From assembly GCA_017883385.1 (NCBI GenBank), contig JADGNQ010000002.1:62001-126000 (forward strand): DNA of 64,000 nt. Direction: 5' to 3'. Shown here one piece after another: positions 52,732 to 60,873 of this stretch (its first letter is position 1; the number at the start of each line of letters is the position of its first letter). Made by a program: the position numbers and the translations under genes. Source of the stretch: Candidatus Sulfotelmatobacter sp. (GTDB lineage Bacteria; Acidobacteriota; Terriglobia; Terriglobales; Acidobacteriaceae). The notes beneath the pieces are model-generated. The model searched no databases. It saw only the letters and a list, made by a program, of their open reading frames with translations, and had not been told where the DNA came from.

Positions 52732-53856
52732 TCAGAACGCCGTGCGCAAAAACGATGCCAGGTGCCACCCGTCCATGTATTTGTACGGCGTCTCGCCGGT
52801 CGTGTAATGGCCGCACGGCAGCACCGCGACCTTGTGATCGAGGCCATGGCGCTCGAATTCCTGGACTGTCTGACGCGAGAGCTCGGGCAGAAACGTCAGA
52901 TCGTATTTGGCATAGACGATGAGCGACTTCCGCGGCCAGCGCGAGAATTGATTGAAGTACGACATCGGGCTGACGGCCAGCCAGGCTTGCCGCAAGCGAC
53001 CCAGGTCAATCTGCTGCTCAATTCCCTGCCGGATGTGGCGCGTGGACTGCCCATGCCAAACGACGTCGGCCACATAGGTGGACGCGTGATTGAACGCGGC
53101 CACGCGCAGGCGCGGTTCATGCGCCGCGGCGATAAATGCGTAGCACGAACCCAGGCTCGTACCCACGATTCCGAACTGGCTGTAGCCCTGCTGTTCGAGC
53201 CAGTCGAGGCAACTTCGGACGTCGACCACGCCCTGGCGCACGGCGTCGAGCGTGCGGCCGATGTTGGCGGAAACGGCGTAATCGGCGCGGGTTGTCTCGG
53301 CAGGCATGCGAATGTCGTGATATGGCATGGTCAGCCGCAACACCGCGATGCCTAGCATGTTGAAAACTCTGCAGAGGCTGTTGTAGGCAATCGCATCGGC
53401 ATTCCAATGCGGAAGAAGGACGATGGCACGTCGGCCGCGCGCGGGAAACCAGCGGGCATTCACCAGATTGTCTTCGGGATAAGGTGTTTTGACCGGCGAA
53501 GTGAATCGCAGGAATTCTCCGAAGGTGCCTTTGACCTTGGCTTCGAGCTTCTGGTCAGGCACTTCGCGCGTGGAGAAAACCTGAACCTCGCGAGTCTCCA
53601 GGCGGAAGTCGGTGGGGCGCGTGTAGGAATAGAACTCATCACTCGAGGCGACGATGCGGCGGTTGTAGTCCAGGATGAACTTCTCAGGATTATCTTGTGC
53701 CAGGCCCGGCGTCTGACCAGGGCGGTAGCCGTTGCGGCAGGGCCAGTCTCGCGCCCATTCCACGCCCCACTCCAGCGGACGCACCACGCGGTTGTTGTCC
53801 ACCGACGTAAGCCGGTGTTCCCAGTCGTACATCCACTGTGCGTAGCGGGAAGGCAT
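52732..53856 (-). CDS. Alpha/beta hydrolase
   Basis: 374 residues from ATG 53856; an upstream start at 53991 would add 45 residues with no protein-like character and overlap the region upstream of brnT. The hydrolase core begins near RAIVLLPHWNADAIAYNSLC. The nucleophile elbow is GIVGTSLGS with Ser234. The acid is probably the Asp in IVYAKYDLTFLPE and the base the His in VLPCGHYTTGE. A long N-terminal extension (about 1-130) contains an aromatic-rich segment. It resembles the abhydrolase family that includes mammalian ABHD18. No signal peptide is seen, so it acts in the cytoplasm. The substrate is unknown. Confidence 0.85.
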   Translation of the reverse strand: MPSRYAQWMYDWEHRLTSVDNNRVVRPLEWGVEWARDWPCRNGYRPGQTPGLAQDNPEKFILDYNRRIVASSDEFYSYTRPTDFRLETREVQVFSTREVPDQKLEAKVKGTFGEFLRFTSPVKTPYPEDNLVNARWFPARGRRAIVLLPHWNADAIAYNSLCRVFNMLGIAVLRLTMPYHDIRMPAETTRADYAVSANIGRTLDAVRQGVVDVRSCLDWLEQQGYSQFGIVGTSLGSCYAFIAAAHEPRLRVAAFNHASTYVADVVWHGQSTRHIRQGIEQQIDLGRLRQAWLAVSPMSYFNQFSRWPRKSLIVYAKYDLTFLPELSRQTVQEFERHGLDHKVAVLPCGHYTTGETPYKYMDGWHLASFLRTAF

Positions 53857-54061
53857 GGTTAATCTTCTAGTGTAGCAAGTGTTGGCGCACGATTCAGGGT
53901 GCAATGACGGAACAGCAGCGATCCGCAGTCGACAGTTGACGTTCGGTGCCTGAACGGAACGACTGGGAAAGATATGCGGAGCCTGTGACATCCGTCACCG
54001 AGAAACTCACGGCAATCGCGATATTCACGAGGGGGGACCGGTTCGGGAATTCTACTTGTGA

Positions 54062-54083
54062 TGTAACTACGTTTGGAGTTACA
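54062..54083. promoter_or_regulatory. Operator candidate of the brnTA module
   Basis: TGTAACT (54062-54068), an 8-base spacer and AGTTACA (54077-54083) form a perfect inverted repeat that ends at the brnT ATG and covers its GGAG ribosome-binding site. BrnA-type antitoxins bind such sites and repress their own operon. Confidence 0.5.
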
Positions 54084-54380
54084 ATGACATTTGAATGGGA
54101 TGAGGCTAAGAACCGCGCGAACATACGTATGCACGGGTTCGATTTCGCCGAGGCCGGTGAACTATTCCGCGGCGTGCTGTTGGTAGCTCCTGACACGAGG
54201 GAAGACGACGGTGAAAAGAGGTGGGCTGGCGTTGGCACGATTGGCGGACGCATCGCGCAGGTAGCTTTCACTCAACGCGACCCGCAAACCATCCGCCTCA
54301 TCTCACTGAGAAAGGCAACCAGACGTGAACGCAAAGAATATTATGAAGAAGCGGTCCAGGACGGACTGGAAGCGAATTGA
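54084..54380 (+). CDS. brnT: BrnT-type ribonuclease toxin
   Basis: 98 residues from ATG 54084, the start that gives the family opening MTFEWDEAKNRANIRMHGFD; a start at 53946 would add 46 residues that do not fit. The pattern FEWDEAKN...HGFDFAEAGELF, then RWAGVGTIGGRIAQVAFTQR and IRLISLRKATRRERKEYYE, is that of BrnT, a RelE-fold RNase that stops translation. The C-terminal Arg/Tyr residues expected at the active site are present. The antitoxin gene starts inside its 3' end with a 56-base overlap. The module is divergent from the hydrolase gene and is a typical mobile stress or persistence locus. Confidence 0.9.
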   Translation: MTFEWDEAKNRANIRMHGFDFAEAGELFRGVLLVAPDTREDDGEKRWAGVGTIGGRIAQVAFTQRDPQTIRLISLRKATRRERKEYYEEAVQDGLEAN

Positions 54381-54600
54381 TGCGATGCGCGATGAGGACA
54401 TCGACTTATCCGACGCACCCGAACTCGGACCCGATTTCTTCGCCAACGCCATTCTCTGGCCGGGGCCGAAGAAGCAGATTACTCTGCGCATTGATCCCGA
54501 CGTGCTCACTTTTTTTCGCAAGCACGGCCGCGGGTATCAGAGCATGATCAACGCGGTTCTGCGCAAGTATATGGAAGCAAGGAAAGAGCGCTCGGTGTGA
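54325..54600 (+). CDS. brnA: BrnA-type antitoxin
   Basis: 91 residues from GTG 54325 (AAAGG upstream); ATG 54343 is an alternative. The N-terminal part RTDWKRIDAMRDEDIDLSDA should bind and neutralise BrnT. The C-terminal part KKQITLRIDPDVLTFFRKHG and RGYQSMINAVLRKYMEA is a ribbon-helix-helix domain of the BrnA family that dimerises and binds the operator. The overlap with brnT favours coupled synthesis. The toxin-first gene order is normal for this family. Confidence 0.92.
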   Translation: MNAKNIMKKRSRTDWKRIDAMRDEDIDLSDAPELGPDFFANAILWPGPKKQITLRIDPDVLTFFRKHGRGYQSMINAVLRKYMEARKERSV

Positions 54601-54622
54601 GATTGCGCTGCAGACACATCCA

Positions 54623-54660
54623 CCGGGCTTCGCCCGGCGGACAGCCGCCCTCGGCTGTCC
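54623..54660. repeat. Double-hairpin repeat between brnA and alr
   Basis: CCGGGC-TTC-GCCCGG (54623-54637) is followed directly by GGACAGCCG-CCCT-CGGCTGTCC (54639-54660) and CCAC. The second hairpin has the same 9-base stem as a repeat inside the molybdopterin oxidoreductase gene (62826-62847). It stands in the gap between convergent genes and may also work as a bidirectional terminator. Confidence 0.65.
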
Positions 54661-54677
54661 CCACATGAACACGTTCT

Positions 54678-55853
54678 CTAGCTGCCGTATCTTCGCGGAA
54701 CGCGCTTCGAAATATTGCAAAGGATTTCGTACGGAGTACTGTTGGCCAACTCGGCGTGTTCCAGAGCATCGACGCTGAGGCCTTCACCCGTGCCGAGCAG
54801 GATGACTTCATCTCCTACGGCAATACCCGGGATGCCGGTAACATCCACCAACGTGAGGTCCATCGAGATGCGGCCCACGATCGGCGCGTAGTGCTCGCGC
54901 ACGATCACGCGGCCGCGGTTGGAGAGTTGGCGGTTGTATCCGTCGGCGTAGCCTACGGGAAGCACCGCAACGTGAGCACGCGCTTTGGTCACATAAGTTG
55001 CGCCGTAGCCCAGCGGCTGATTCGCGTCGAAATCGCGCAAGGAGAGGATGCGCGTCTTCCAGGTGAGAACGGGCTTCACCGGCAGGCGCAGCGTTCCACC
55101 GCTCACTTCCCGTCCCGCGCGCTGAAAGGGCAGGTAATAGCCGTAGAGGGCAACCCCGGGACGCACCATGGTGTTCCACGTCTCCCGCCGCGAGATGACG
55201 GCAGCGGTGTTGGCCATGTGCACGAACACAGGCTCCATGCCGGCCTCTTGCACCATGCGCCGGGCCGCCTCGAAGTTGCGTTCCTGCTCGGCTACGGAAG
55301 GGGCGTCCATGATTTCGGAAGATGCGAGATGCGTCGAGAGTCCGTCCAGCACAAGGTGCTTTGCCGCTTTCAGTGCGGCAAGCACTCCGGGAAGTCGGTC
55401 TACTGCGACACCCAGACGGCCCATGCCAGTATCGACTTTCAAATGCACCGGATGCTGCACCACGCCCAGAGCGGCCGCCGCGGTTTCCAGAGCCTCTATA
55501 TGCCACGGTTCCCAGACCGTCGGAGTAAGGTGCAAGCGAATGATCTCGGCTTCTTCCCCACGCCAGAAACCGGTCATCAACAGGATGTTCGAGCGAATGC
55601 CGGCCTCGCGCAGAGGAATGGCTTCGTCCAGCGAGGTCACGCCCAGCCAGCGCGCGCCTTCTGCCTCGAGCGCGCGCGAGCACTCGACGGCGCCGTGGCC
55701 GTAGGCGTCGGCCTTCACCACCGCGCACACGGTGACTTTCGCACCAACATGCTTCTGCACAGTGCGGAAATTCTGGCGCAGAGCAGTGAGAGAAACTTCG
55801 GCCCAGATGGGACGCGTTGCCACACGGCTCAGGATTTCTGCAGTAGATGCCAC
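54678..55853 (-). CDS. alr: Alanine racemase
   Basis: 391 residues from a GTG at 55853. It makes D-alanine for peptidoglycan using pyridoxal phosphate. The PLP lysine is Lys47 in AVVKADAYGHG. The catalytic Tyr is in PLGYGATYVTKA (about 277). Other family blocks are HLKVDTGMGRLGV, STHLASSE, VRPGVALYGYY, LPVGYADGYNR and GRISMDLTLVDVT. The N-terminus RPIWAEVSLTALRQNF is standard. The start codon is only seven bases after a TATAAT box, so the transcript should be leaderless. It follows the TonB-type gene on the same strand, 105 bases apart. Confidence 0.97.
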   Translation of the reverse strand: MASTAEILSRVATRPIWAEVSLTALRQNFRTVQKHVGAKVTVCAVVKADAYGHGAVECSRALEAEGARWLGVTSLDEAIPLREAGIRSNILLMTGFWRGEEAEIIRLHLTPTVWEPWHIEALETAAAALGVVQHPVHLKVDTGMGRLGVAVDRLPGVLAALKAAKHLVLDGLSTHLASSEIMDAPSVAEQERNFEAARRMVQEAGMEPVFVHMANTAAVISRRETWNTMVRPGVALYGYYLPFQRAGREVSGGTLRLPVKPVLTWKTRILSLRDFDANQPLGYGATYVTKARAHVAVLPVGYADGYNRQLSNRGRVIVREHYAPIVGRISMDLTLVDVTGIPGIAVGDEVILLGTGEGLSVDALEHAELANSTPYEILCNISKRVPRRYGS

Positions 55854-55860
55854 TTTCGCG

Positions 55861-55866
55861 ATTATA
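55861..55866 (-). promoter_or_regulatory. -10 box of alr
   Basis: A perfect TATAAT on the minus strand ends seven bases before the GTG start of alr, so transcription should begin at or next to the start codon. The -35 region is weak. Confidence 0.5.
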
Positions 55867-55958
55867 GCGGGAGCAGCCTGCGCGCCGAGGTTACGCTGGG
55901 GCTACTCCCGCGAGAATCACCACGTCTCGCAAAGAAAAACGAGACATCGGGCACCCGG

Positions 55959-56708
55959 CTAGTTTGCTGACAACGTGAAGTTCACGGTGATCTGCGTCTC
56001 CACCTCGATGGGCTCGTTGTTAAGAATGTAGGGACGGTAGCGCCACTGGCTGACTGCGTCGAGCGCGGCCGGCACCAGCATCGGATGGCCGGAGAGAGCC
56101 CGCAGGTTGTCGATGGTGCCCGCTTTGCTGATGATCGCAAGCAGAACGACCGAGCCCTGGATGCGCACGCTTCTCGCGAACGGCGGATAGACAGGCAGCA
56201 CGCGGCGAATAAGGTTGCCTTCCAGGATGGTCGACGTGCGGACCACGCGGATTGTGGGTACGGGACCGGGAGGCTGCGGTACGGGCCTGGTGCCGCCTCC
56301 AGGAGACCACAGTCCCGGCGGCAGTCCTGGTCCTGATCCGATCCCCGTGATTCCCGGCATGAAGACACCAGGCGGTTGCGGCGACACATCATCAGGGCCC
56401 GTTTTTATGGTAGGTGGTATACGCCCCGGTTGAATCAGCCTGATGCCATCGAAGTTGCTGGCATTGGCAGCCGTAGTTCCGGTTCGCGGCTGTTGAACCG
56501 GTGCGGGCTCCGGCCGTCCCAGGCTAACCGGCGTCGAGACGGTTCGCACAGCGGGCAATCCCACTGTCTTCCACAGCGGCAGCAGGAGGAGCAAGCCGAT
56601 TACCAGCGCCTCCAGTCCGAACGAAGTCAACGTGGTCCAACTGCGGCGCGAACGTTGGGTCCAGGATGTTTCCAGCAGGCTATCGGCAAACATTCCCTGT
56701 TCAAACAT
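55959..56708 (-). CDS. TonB-family energy transducer
   Basis: 249 residues from ATG 56708, preceded by GGAGG; a longer start at 56780 runs through the upstream terminator. A short cytoplasmic part is followed by one membrane helix (SFGLEALVIGLLLLLPLW, about 28-45), a Pro/Gly-rich periplasmic linker (about 60-170) and a C-terminal TonB domain: RRVLPVYPPFARSVRIQGSV, SKAGTIDNLRALSGHPMLV, AALDAVSQWRYRPYILNNEP and ETQITVNF. It should pass proton-motive energy to TonB-dependent receptors such as those in this window. No ExbB/ExbD genes are adjacent. Its N-terminus is longer than in enteric TonB and resembles the Myxococcus/Acidobacteria type. Confidence 0.9.
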   Translation of the reverse strand: MFEQGMFADSLLETSWTQRSRRSWTTLTSFGLEALVIGLLLLLPLWKTVGLPAVRTVSTPVSLGRPEPAPVQQPRTGTTAANASNFDGIRLIQPGRIPPTIKTGPDDVSPQPPGVFMPGITGIGSGPGLPPGLWSPGGGTRPVPQPPGPVPTIRVVRTSTILEGNLIRRVLPVYPPFARSVRIQGSVVLLAIISKAGTIDNLRALSGHPMLVPAALDAVSQWRYRPYILNNEPIEVETQITVNFTLSAN

Positions 56709-56782
56709 GGTGTCCTCCAGCGTGAAATCTGTTTGCTGGTATGGACACCACGAACGTCGCAGCAGGCGACGCAGGCGCAAAT

Positions 56783-56809
56783 AAAAAAGGCCGCGCTTTC
56801 ACGCGGCCT
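56783..56809 (-). terminator. Intrinsic terminator after the Skp-like gene
   Basis: AGGCCGCG (56788-56795) and CGCGGCCT (56802-56809) form an 8-base perfect stem with a six-base loop; on the minus strand TTTTTTATTT follows. It stands 38 bases after the stop of the Skp-like gene and separates it from the TonB-type gene. Confidence 0.9.
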
Positions 56810-56846
56810 GCTGGAACCTTTTGGACAGCGGAGGTATCCCGCTTAA

Positions 56847-57569
56847 CTACTTCGGTAGCTCGGTGGGCTTGGGTGCAGGCTTCGCAGCTCCAGCGCCAGC
56901 CGCAGGCCTCGGAGCAGCGGGCTTTGCGGCGCCAGTCGCAGCTGGTGCGGGCACGCCTGACTGCACGTTGTAGATATCGACCACCGCCTTGGTAATATCC
57001 AATCCCTCGCCAGCCATCAGCACCGGGCTCTGAGGCCAGGGCTTCGAGGTATCGATGATCATGCCAAACCCGTTGTCCTGCGCATACTTCACGACAATCG
57101 GGGCCATCTTCGACAGCACGCGATTGGCGATTTCCTGCTGTTGGGTGCCGAATTCTTCCTGCGCATCCTGCACGGCACGATCGAAAACCTTCTGCTTGCT
57201 CTCTATCTGCTTCTTGAGGGTGGCCAGGGCTTCCTCGTTCAGCTTGTCTTGCTGTGTGCCTAGCTGCTTTTTCAGACTTTCCAGTTCGTCGTTCTGGCTC
57301 TTGAGTTCGGTCTGCTTGGGCTCGAACTTCTTGCCCAGGGTTTCAAGGTCGCGGCGCCCTTCGTTGCTGCCAAAGATAGCGCCTTCGATGTTGATGGCTC
57401 CCACCTTGGTGCCGGTGCTTCCGGGGGTGGCAGTAGTGCCGGAAGCACCCGGAGTGGCGACCGTGGCGCTCGGGCTGGACGGTGTGGCGGCGCTGCTGGT
57501 TTGGGCCAATGCGGAAATCACGAAGAGAACCGCAACGGCCAGGAAAACTCGCAAGAACTTGCTTGTCAT
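56847..57569 (-). CDS. Skp/OmpH-family periplasmic chaperone
   Basis: 240 residues. A signal peptide (FLAVAVLFVISALAQTSSA) is followed by a Ser/Thr/Pro-rich stretch and the OmpH domain: VGAINIEGAIFGSNEGRRDL, a long coiled coil (KFEPKQTELKSQNDELESLK to about 165) and the returning beta strands VVKYAQDNGFGMIIDTSKP. Skp holds unfolded outer-membrane proteins in the periplasm and hands them to the BAM complex. Here it sits directly downstream of bamA, the usual neighbour. A Pro/Ala-rich tail (about 205-240) is longer than in the enteric protein. It has its own promoter with a leader of about 210 bases. Confidence 0.92.
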   Translation of the reverse strand: MTSKFLRVFLAVAVLFVISALAQTSSAATPSSPSATVATPGASGTTATPGSTGTKVGAINIEGAIFGSNEGRRDLETLGKKFEPKQTELKSQNDELESLKKQLGTQQDKLNEEALATLKKQIESKQKVFDRAVQDAQEEFGTQQQEIANRVLSKMAPIVVKYAQDNGFGMIIDTSKPWPQSPVLMAGEGLDITKAVVDIYNVQSGVPAPAATGAAKPAAPRPAAGAGAAKPAPKPTELPK

Positions 57570-57785
57570 TGGATCGGTTGAACTCCTTGGAACATGGTTC
57601 CGGGAATGAACTTCGATATCGTTCTCAGATTTCTTCAGTCAACGCCGGCCCGCAACTGTAATGAGGTCTCCGCCGCAGTAGCGACCGCTGTCGGAAAAGG
57701 CGGACTAGATTGCCAGCGTCACACGCCGAGTCTGCGGGCGTGCCGTCCACTGCCTCACAGCTCCTTAATGGCGTGGATCAGATTC
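57570..57785 (-). other. Long 5' leader of the Skp-like gene
   Basis: About 210 bases between the mapped -10 box and the ATG. It contains several short GC-rich inverted repeats (for example around the GCACGCCCGCAGACTCGGCGTG stretch) but no recognisable riboswitch or small RNA. AAGGAG precedes the start codon by about a dozen bases. Confidence 0.4.
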
Positions 57786-57815
57786 ATTATAGAGACCTCT
57801 CTCCAGCGCCGTCAA
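57786..57815 (-). promoter_or_regulatory. Promoter of the Skp-like gene
   Basis: On the minus strand TTGACG (57815-57810), an 18-base spacer and TATAAT (57791-57786). It begins just after the bamA stop, so the chaperone gene can be expressed on its own. Confidence 0.65.
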
Positions 57816-57821
57816 ACCCGG

Positions 57822-60707
57822 TTAGAACGTGGTCGCCACCGTAAACCGGAAAGTTTTCCGCGGCTCTCGCAACAAGAAACTCGGTGCGAACGTGGTGACT
57901 GCCAGGTGATAGGTGTAGTCGCCCGCCGCGCCGACCGGGAACATGCCGCGCGTAATGGGAATTGGCGGCGAGGCTGGAGTGTTGAGCCGCAGCGGATTGT
58001 ACGCCCAGTAGATGCGGAAGGGCGCGTTGACCACGGGCAGGAACATCTGCAGTTCGAGTCCGGTCGAGATTCGGGGCTTCCAGTTGGTCGCACTCAGTAC
58101 CTGCAGATTATTGGAAGGTACCGGATTGAGGCGGCTTCCACCCTTGCAGTTGTAGCCTGCATCGAGCTCGGGACATCCGAAAGACGTGCTGATCACCTGT
58201 GTGTATTGCTGCGTGGCGATCTGCAATTGAGACGGCCGGACAATCGAGTCGATGCCCGTGTCCACGAACGGGACGATCGCCACTGGGCCGGCAATCGTGA
58301 TCCGGTACTCCAGGTTCGTCCACACGCTGAGATCGCCGCCAGGGAACACGATCTGATCCACCGGAATCGGCACGGTCCAGTTCCCCAGCCGCGGATTTGC
58401 CGGGTTCTTGGGAACCGGGGTGCCGTCAGGATTCGTCAGGGTGATGACATTCGAACTGGGCAGAAACGCCACTGGCGACACCGACCGAATATCGAAGCCG
58501 CGAATGTCGTTTTCTCCGCCCATGTAGAAACGCTGGAACGGCGGTGCCACCAGGCCGCCAAAGCCGCTGATGAACGACCCGTTCAGGCTGTACCCGACTG
58601 CGTTGCGGCCCTTCTGTACGGGGATGAATTGCTTGTACTGAACGATGGGGCGGATGGATCTTACGGTGCCACCCAGCCCGGCGAACTCCGCCCCCAGCGT
58701 CAACTGGCGTCCATGGTGCGGGGAGATTCCGCTATCGAGGGTGTTAAACGAGAAATTGGGGAAGATCTTGCTGGTGATGATTCCATTCACCGCGTTCGGT
58801 CCTGAGATGCCGCGGAACGCGATGAAATCAAAAAGGCTCTTGGACGCGGTGCTTAGGGGCAACAGAGTAGACCGGTCCAGCGAGTAGGTCATTCCTAATC
58901 GTTTGAAAGAGCGGCGCAGAGGATAGCTCAGCGATGAAGTAAAGCCCACGCTCGACTGCGAATAATTTTGCAGGTTTTGCAGTACAGCGCTGGGCAAATT
59001 CAGATTCTGTCCGCTGAAAATGGATAGCTGCCGCGCCTGGTTATAGCTGATCTTGTTGCCGAAGACGCTGAACCCGAACTGCAGCGGGCGGTCAAACATG
59101 TAGGGCTGCGTATAGCCAAACAGCACGCTGCGCGCCAGATTTCCCAAGCTGATCTGGACCTGCAGCGTTTCGCCGCGGCCCAGGAAGTTATTAGTGGAGT
59201 AGTTCATTCCTATGAACGCTCCTTCAAGCCCGCTCACGCCTCCGTTGAGTCCGATACTGTTCTTGCCCTTTTCTTTGACCTTGAGCGTCAGGTCCACCTG
59301 TCCGTTTTTTTCGTCCAGCTTCTTGTCGGTGACGTTCGGATCGTCTGGCTTGAGCTGATCGAAATACGACAGCTGGTTCAAACGAAGCAGGCTCAGTTCC
59401 CAGAGGCGGGAGTTGTAGACGCCGCCTTCTTCCAGAGCCAGTTCGCGGCGGATGACTTTGTCGCGCGTCGTCGTGTTGCCCACGAACTCAATGCGGCGCA
59501 CGTTGAATTGCTTGCCTTCGTCAATATCGAATTCCAGAAACGCGAGATGCTTGTCGTCGTCAAACGTCGTAGAGGGAACGCCCGTGTAGTTGATGTAGCC
59601 GTATTCGCCGTAGGCCTTGCGCAGATTCTCGATACCCTTGGCGATCTTCTCGCGGCTGAAGATGTCTCCGTCCTTGAGCGGAATCAGGGAACGCAAGGCG
59701 GCGGTATTGGAGATGGCCTTGTTGTTCTTGAAGGTAATCTTGCCCAGCCGGTACTGGTCGCCTTCGTCGATCGGCATCGTGATGTCGACGGCTTTGCCTT
59801 GGCCGGCCTGCATCAGCGGAACGTGGATGCCCTTGTGTCCGGTATCGTGAATCTCCGTCTTAGGATCGCTCACCGCCGCCTTAAAATAGCCGCGGTTCTG
59901 GTATTCGGCGCGCACCCGCTCGGTATCTTCTTCCAGTTTGGTGGCGTCGTACGTCTTGGAGAAAATGTTCTCGAGGAAGATGGAATGGGGGACGCCGACC
60001 GGACGCAGGTTCTTCATCGCCCCACGCAGAACTCGCGTCTTGATGCTCTTGTTGCCCTCGAACTTGATCTTGCCGACCTTAACTTTCGGCCCTTCCTTGA
60101 CTACGAAGGTGATGCCGACGGCCGCCGGTGGAATGAGCCGGATCTCTGTCCGAATCGTAGCGAACTGCCGACCGTGCTCGGACAGCAGGCCTTTGATCGA
60201 GACCTCCGCTTTCTTGATGCGGGTAGGATCGTACTGGCTCTCGACCACGAGTCCGACTTTGTCCTGCTTGAAGCGGTCCAGCACATCGCTATTGGATACC
60301 GAATTGAGGCCCGTGTAGAGGATTTCGCGGATGGTTGGCTTTTCCTTCACCTGCACGATGATGCGCCAGCCCTTGGGGGTCTGCTCGCGGGTAAACCGGA
60401 TGTCTTCGAAGTAGCCCGTGTTCCACAGGGAGTTGAAATCGCGCTCCATGGCGGAGGCGTCATAAATGTCCCCCGGTTTGGTGAAAATGCGGGCTCGGAT
60501 GGTCTCAGCAGGAATGCGCCGGTTGCCGCTTACGTTTATCTCAGAAACGATATCGTTCTGCGCCCAAGCCAAGGTTCCAGACGCCAGCAGGAACGTTGCC
60601 AGCATCATGCCAAAGGCGCGCACACGCCACCCCACTCTTGGCCAAGGCCGTTGAAATGAAGGAGATGGCACCGACACGGCGCCCGGAGCGCATGCGCGCT
60701 TGGACAC
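57822..60707 (-). CDS. bamA: Outer-membrane protein assembly factor BamA
   Basis: 961 residues from a GTG start (GGAG about 11 bases upstream). A signal peptide (MLATFLLASGTLAWAQ) is followed by five POTRA domains (about 50-480), for example IVSEINVSGNRRIPAETIRA, TIREILYTGLNSVSNSDVLD, VKVGKIKFEGNKSIKTRVLR, KITFKNNKAISNTAALRSLI and FNVRRIEFVGNTTTRDKVIR. The C-terminal barrel contains the loop-6 motif IRGF in ENDIRGFDIRSVSP and ends with a terminal aromatic (FRFTVATTF), as needed for recognition. The protein folds and inserts outer-membrane beta barrels, which fits the many receptors of this organism. It is longer than enteric BamA, mainly in the barrel loops. Skp follows downstream. Confidence 0.95.
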   Translation of the reverse strand: MSKRACAPGAVSVPSPSFQRPWPRVGWRVRAFGMMLATFLLASGTLAWAQNDIVSEINVSGNRRIPAETIRARIFTKPGDIYDASAMERDFNSLWNTGYFEDIRFTREQTPKGWRIIVQVKEKPTIREILYTGLNSVSNSDVLDRFKQDKVGLVVESQYDPTRIKKAEVSIKGLLSEHGRQFATIRTEIRLIPPAAVGITFVVKEGPKVKVGKIKFEGNKSIKTRVLRGAMKNLRPVGVPHSIFLENIFSKTYDATKLEEDTERVRAEYQNRGYFKAAVSDPKTEIHDTGHKGIHVPLMQAGQGKAVDITMPIDEGDQYRLGKITFKNNKAISNTAALRSLIPLKDGDIFSREKIAKGIENLRKAYGEYGYINYTGVPSTTFDDDKHLAFLEFDIDEGKQFNVRRIEFVGNTTTRDKVIRRELALEEGGVYNSRLWELSLLRLNQLSYFDQLKPDDPNVTDKKLDEKNGQVDLTLKVKEKGKNSIGLNGGVSGLEGAFIGMNYSTNNFLGRGETLQVQISLGNLARSVLFGYTQPYMFDRPLQFGFSVFGNKISYNQARQLSIFSGQNLNLPSAVLQNLQNYSQSSVGFTSSLSYPLRRSFKRLGMTYSLDRSTLLPLSTASKSLFDFIAFRGISGPNAVNGIITSKIFPNFSFNTLDSGISPHHGRQLTLGAEFAGLGGTVRSIRPIVQYKQFIPVQKGRNAVGYSLNGSFISGFGGLVAPPFQRFYMGGENDIRGFDIRSVSPVAFLPSSNVITLTNPDGTPVPKNPANPRLGNWTVPIPVDQIVFPGGDLSVWTNLEYRITIAGPVAIVPFVDTGIDSIVRPSQLQIATQQYTQVISTSFGCPELDAGYNCKGGSRLNPVPSNNLQVLSATNWKPRISTGLELQMFLPVVNAPFRIYWAYNPLRLNTPASPPIPITRGMFPVGAAGDYTYHLAVTTFAPSFLLREPRKTFRFTVATTF

Positions 60708-60778
60708 AACAAGGTTCTCCGGATGAAAGCGAAAAGGAATCGCTACGACCTCAGCCTCTGGGATGTATGAAAACTGCC

Positions 60779-60809
60779 ATTATACGGTAGAGCAAAGGAA
60801 AGCGTCCAA
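60779..60809 (-). promoter_or_regulatory. Promoter of bamA
   Basis: On the minus strand TTGGAC (60809-60804), a 19-base spacer and a perfect TATAAT (60784-60779), about 70 bases before the GTG start. The spacer is longer than ideal. Confidence 0.5.
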
Positions 60810-60873
60810 GCCGCAACTCTCTATAGATCAAACCTTATGGGTCAAAACCCACCAGGCAAGACCTTCGGTTGCT

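Noticed and set aside
55924-55945. Hairpin GTCTCG/CGAGAC between the TonB-type gene and alr
   Set aside because: Only six pairs, a ten-base loop and no T tract after it; too weak to call a terminator.
54756-55970. 404-residue plus-strand open frame across alr
   Set aside because: Antisense to a complete alanine racemase and without recognisable protein features.
57755-57787. Ten-codon frame MNLIHAIKEL after the Skp promoter
   Set aside because: Its ATG overlaps the -10 box, so it would not be in the transcript.
59508-60659. 383-residue plus-strand open frame across bamA
   Set aside because: Antisense to the POTRA region of bamA.
60838-60851. Hairpin TGGGT-CAAA-ACCCA after the molybdopterin oxidoreductase gene
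   Set aside because: Five pairs only and no T tract.
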